A stretch of 64,000 nucleotides of DNA from Magnetococcales bacterium (GTDB taxonomy: Bacteria; Pseudomonadota; Magnetococcia; Magnetococcales; Magnetaquicoccaceae): positions 1-64,000 of the forward strand of contig JADGBT010000022.1 in assembly GCA_015231375.1 (NCBI GenBank), written 5' to 3'. How positions within the stretch are numbered: the stretch's first letter is position 1; each line of letters opens with the position of its first letter. The translations under genes were made by a program, and so were the position numbers. Positions 63,920 to 64,000 of the stretch are shown in pieces. A model generated the notes under the pieces. It was not told the origin of the DNA, ran no database searches, and saw nothing but the letters and a program-made list of their open reading frames with translations.

Positions 63920-64000
63920 ATTCGATCCATTGAATGGTCACCGCATCGCCATCCCCCAGTCTGACCGGCGATTCGGGCAGAACGATCAGCACATTGGCCT
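63912..64000 (-). CDS. moeA: Molybdopterin molybdenumtransferase MoeA, C-terminal end (partial)
   Basis: The last 29 codons of a gene entering from the right edge. They encode [11 protein letters not shown], then [15 protein letters not shown], which matches the C-terminal beta domain of MoeA (A-N/D-G-LIVLPE, then a G-D-x-V strand). MoeA inserts molybdate into adenylated molybdopterin. The overlap with moaC and the pathway context support the call despite its short length. Confidence 0.75.
   Translation of the reverse strand, partial: ANVLIVLPESPVRLGDGDAVTIQWIEYV

Overview
The window is 64 kb of gene-dense, GC-rich chromosome from a Gram-negative bacterium, most likely a member of the Pseudomonadota. 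The evidence is lpxD, an mreBCD-mrdA-rodA cell-wall operon, an E. coli-type dCTP deaminase, OmpA-type and other lipoproteins, ampG, and glnD. Five large hybrid histidine kinases, a sigma-54 activator and multihaem cytochromes c point to a versatile environmental organism. A Magnetococcia-like lineage is possible, but this is inference only. No rRNA, tRNA or CRISPR array was seen.

Layout. (1) 0.5-9 kb: rubrerythrin, rlmM, a hybrid kinase, an OmpA/TSP3 lipoprotein, an orphan LolD-like ATPase, a LEA14-like lipoprotein and rlmD. (2) 9-12.9 kb: a membrane protein of unknown function, a cluster of three perfect DnaA boxes, then divergent mtaB and a CCA-adding-enzyme homologue whose catalytic motif is lost. 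(3) 12.9-16.4 kb: a tight four-gene minus-strand operon, in transcription order an MtrA-like/thymidylate-synthase-like fusion, a HAD hydrolase, a ParB-like protein and dcd. It reads as a pyrimidine-deoxynucleotide module of unknown detail. (4) 16.8-20.2 kb: a surface-modification cassette (small YIDP-motif membrane protein, membrane-anchored sulfatase-superfamily enzyme, NoeA-like methyltransferase). (5) 20.2-25.6 kb: ampG, a decayed tyrosine recombinase, a TIGR04282-type transferase, an ArsM-like methyltransferase and lpxD. (6) 25.7-34.9 kb: rodA-mrdA-mreD-mreC-mreB, then divergent glnD and a methyltransferase-like gene.

(7) 35-46.6 kb is the most coherent regulatory/respiratory block. A sigma-54 activator gene faces a palindromic upstream site and a near-consensus -24/-12 promoter. 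That promoter drives a periplasmic ankyrin protein, a seven-haem cytochrome c, a membrane cytochrome b and an eight-haem cytochrome of the tetrathionate-reductase-like type. The operon ends in a strong terminator, and two closely related hybrid kinases flank the whole block. (8) 46.5-51.7 kb: a YdjM-like membrane hydrolase and an operon of fba followed by a caspase-fold protein lacking the catalytic His, a formylglycine-generating-enzyme-like protein and a cyclic-nucleotide-binding protein. (9) 51.9-55.2 kb: znuCB without znuA, a YaiI-family protein and a DUF3050 protein. (10) 55.2-62.3 kb: a recombination scar made of a truncated gene and a kinase 3' remnant, then two hybrid kinases encoded directly behind a PstS-like binding protein. 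(11) 62.3-64 kb: moaA, moaC and the end of moeA, with a 53-bp tandem duplication around the moaA start.

The strongest candidates for undescribed biology are the MtrA/ThyA-like-HAD-ParB-dcd operon, the sigma-54-controlled ankyrin/multihaem operon, the pseudo-caspase/FGE/cNMP operon and the catalytically degenerate CCA-adding homologue.
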